Source: JACRAR01 sp041674465 | GTDB lineage: Bacteria; Pseudomonadota; Gammaproteobacteria; Burkholderiales; Rhodocyclaceae | DNA: 6,764 bases | Direction of reading: 5' to 3' | Assembly: GCA_041674465.1 (NCBI GenBank) | Contig: JBAYVV010000198.1 | Span: 1-6,764 of the forward strand | Shown here: positions 6,581-6,764 of the stretch, piece by piece | Position numbering within the stretch: the stretch's first letter is position 1 | Layout: each line of letters begins with the position of its first letter | Notes under the pieces: model-generated | The model's database searches: none | Told to the model about the DNA's origin: nothing | The model's input: the letters and a program-made list of their open reading frames with translations, nothing else | Program-made: the position numbers and the translations under genes

Positions 6581-6764
6581 GGATCGAAAATACAGCTTTC
6601 AGATTCCTCGCTCGCTGCATGAGTAGTTCGCTGTGACACCGCAGAACAATCGCAATATGTTGCCCAGACTTTATCGAAAGGTTTGTGTTGGTTCACCCAG
6701 CTTTCTGATTAATTGATCTCTCGGCTTTCCCAACTTGGAGTTTGGTGGCTTGCGCATCGCTTGA
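6581..6764. other. Right-edge intergenic stretch with no supported gene
   Basis: This stretch is visibly more AT-rich than the operon. No open frame resembles a known protein and no promoter with good -35 and -10 boxes is seen; an AT-rich patch ATTAATTGAT at 6708-6717 lacks a well-spaced -35. A minus-strand frame enters from the right edge and stops at 6671-6673; it is too short to call. Confidence 0.5.

Noticed and set aside
6539..6622. 27-codon frame starting at ATG 6539 after AGGAGG
   Set aside because: The AGGAGG is only two bases from the ATG, and both lie inside the terminator hairpin, which explains the sequence fully.
6505..6696. 63-codon minus-strand frame across the terminator
   Set aside because: It begins with GTG, runs through the terminator stem and into the DUF1329 3' end, and resembles no known protein.
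6683..6717. Possible promoter for a downstream gene (TTGTGT or TTGGTT with ATTAAT)
   Set aside because: Spacers would be 19 or 14 bp and both boxes are weak matches; indistinguishable from chance in AT-richer DNA.

Overview
The window looks like one co-directional (+ strand) four-gene operon from a Gram-negative proteobacterium, probably beta- or gamma-. This is inferred from the outer-membrane barrel with a C-terminal Phe, the Sec signal peptides, clear GAGG/AAGGGAG Shine-Dalgarno sites, moderately high GC, and the family combination itself (YCF48-like / MMPL-RND / DUF1302 / DUF1329). Genus cannot be fixed from the sequence. There are no RNA genes, insertion sequences, CRISPR arrays or integrase-type signals.

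Layout: 28-993 is a membrane-anchored YCF48/BNR-type beta-propeller. A 65-bp gap with a small GC hairpin follows. 1059-3455 is a 798-residue RND permease of the MMPL/COG1033 type. After an 81-bp gap (a possible 17-codon mini-ORF overlapping the RND stop, then an 8-bp direct repeat) comes 3537-5213, a DUF1302 outer-membrane beta-barrel protein. Only 16 bp later, 5230-6525 is a DUF1329 exported protein, the family often annotated as outer-membrane lipoprotein-sorting (LolA/LolB-like). A strong rho-independent terminator (6530-6580) directly follows, so 6525 is very probably the operon end. The final ~180 bp hold no gene I can support.

Working model (inference): the four products span the envelope, with an inner-membrane proton-driven pump, a periplasmic propeller tethered to the inner membrane, a soluble periplasmic carrier with a likely lipid-binding fold, and an outer-membrane barrel. 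This has the logic of a trans-envelope conduit for a hydrophobic molecule, comparable to Lpt, HpnN or MmpL3 systems, but lacking the membrane-fusion protein and TolC partner of drug-efflux RND pumps. Direction (import or export) and cargo cannot be read from this sequence. The RND protein keeps the Asp-Tyr proton-relay pair only in its second half, and the barrel carries two identically spaced Cys pairs; both are concrete hooks for testing the model.
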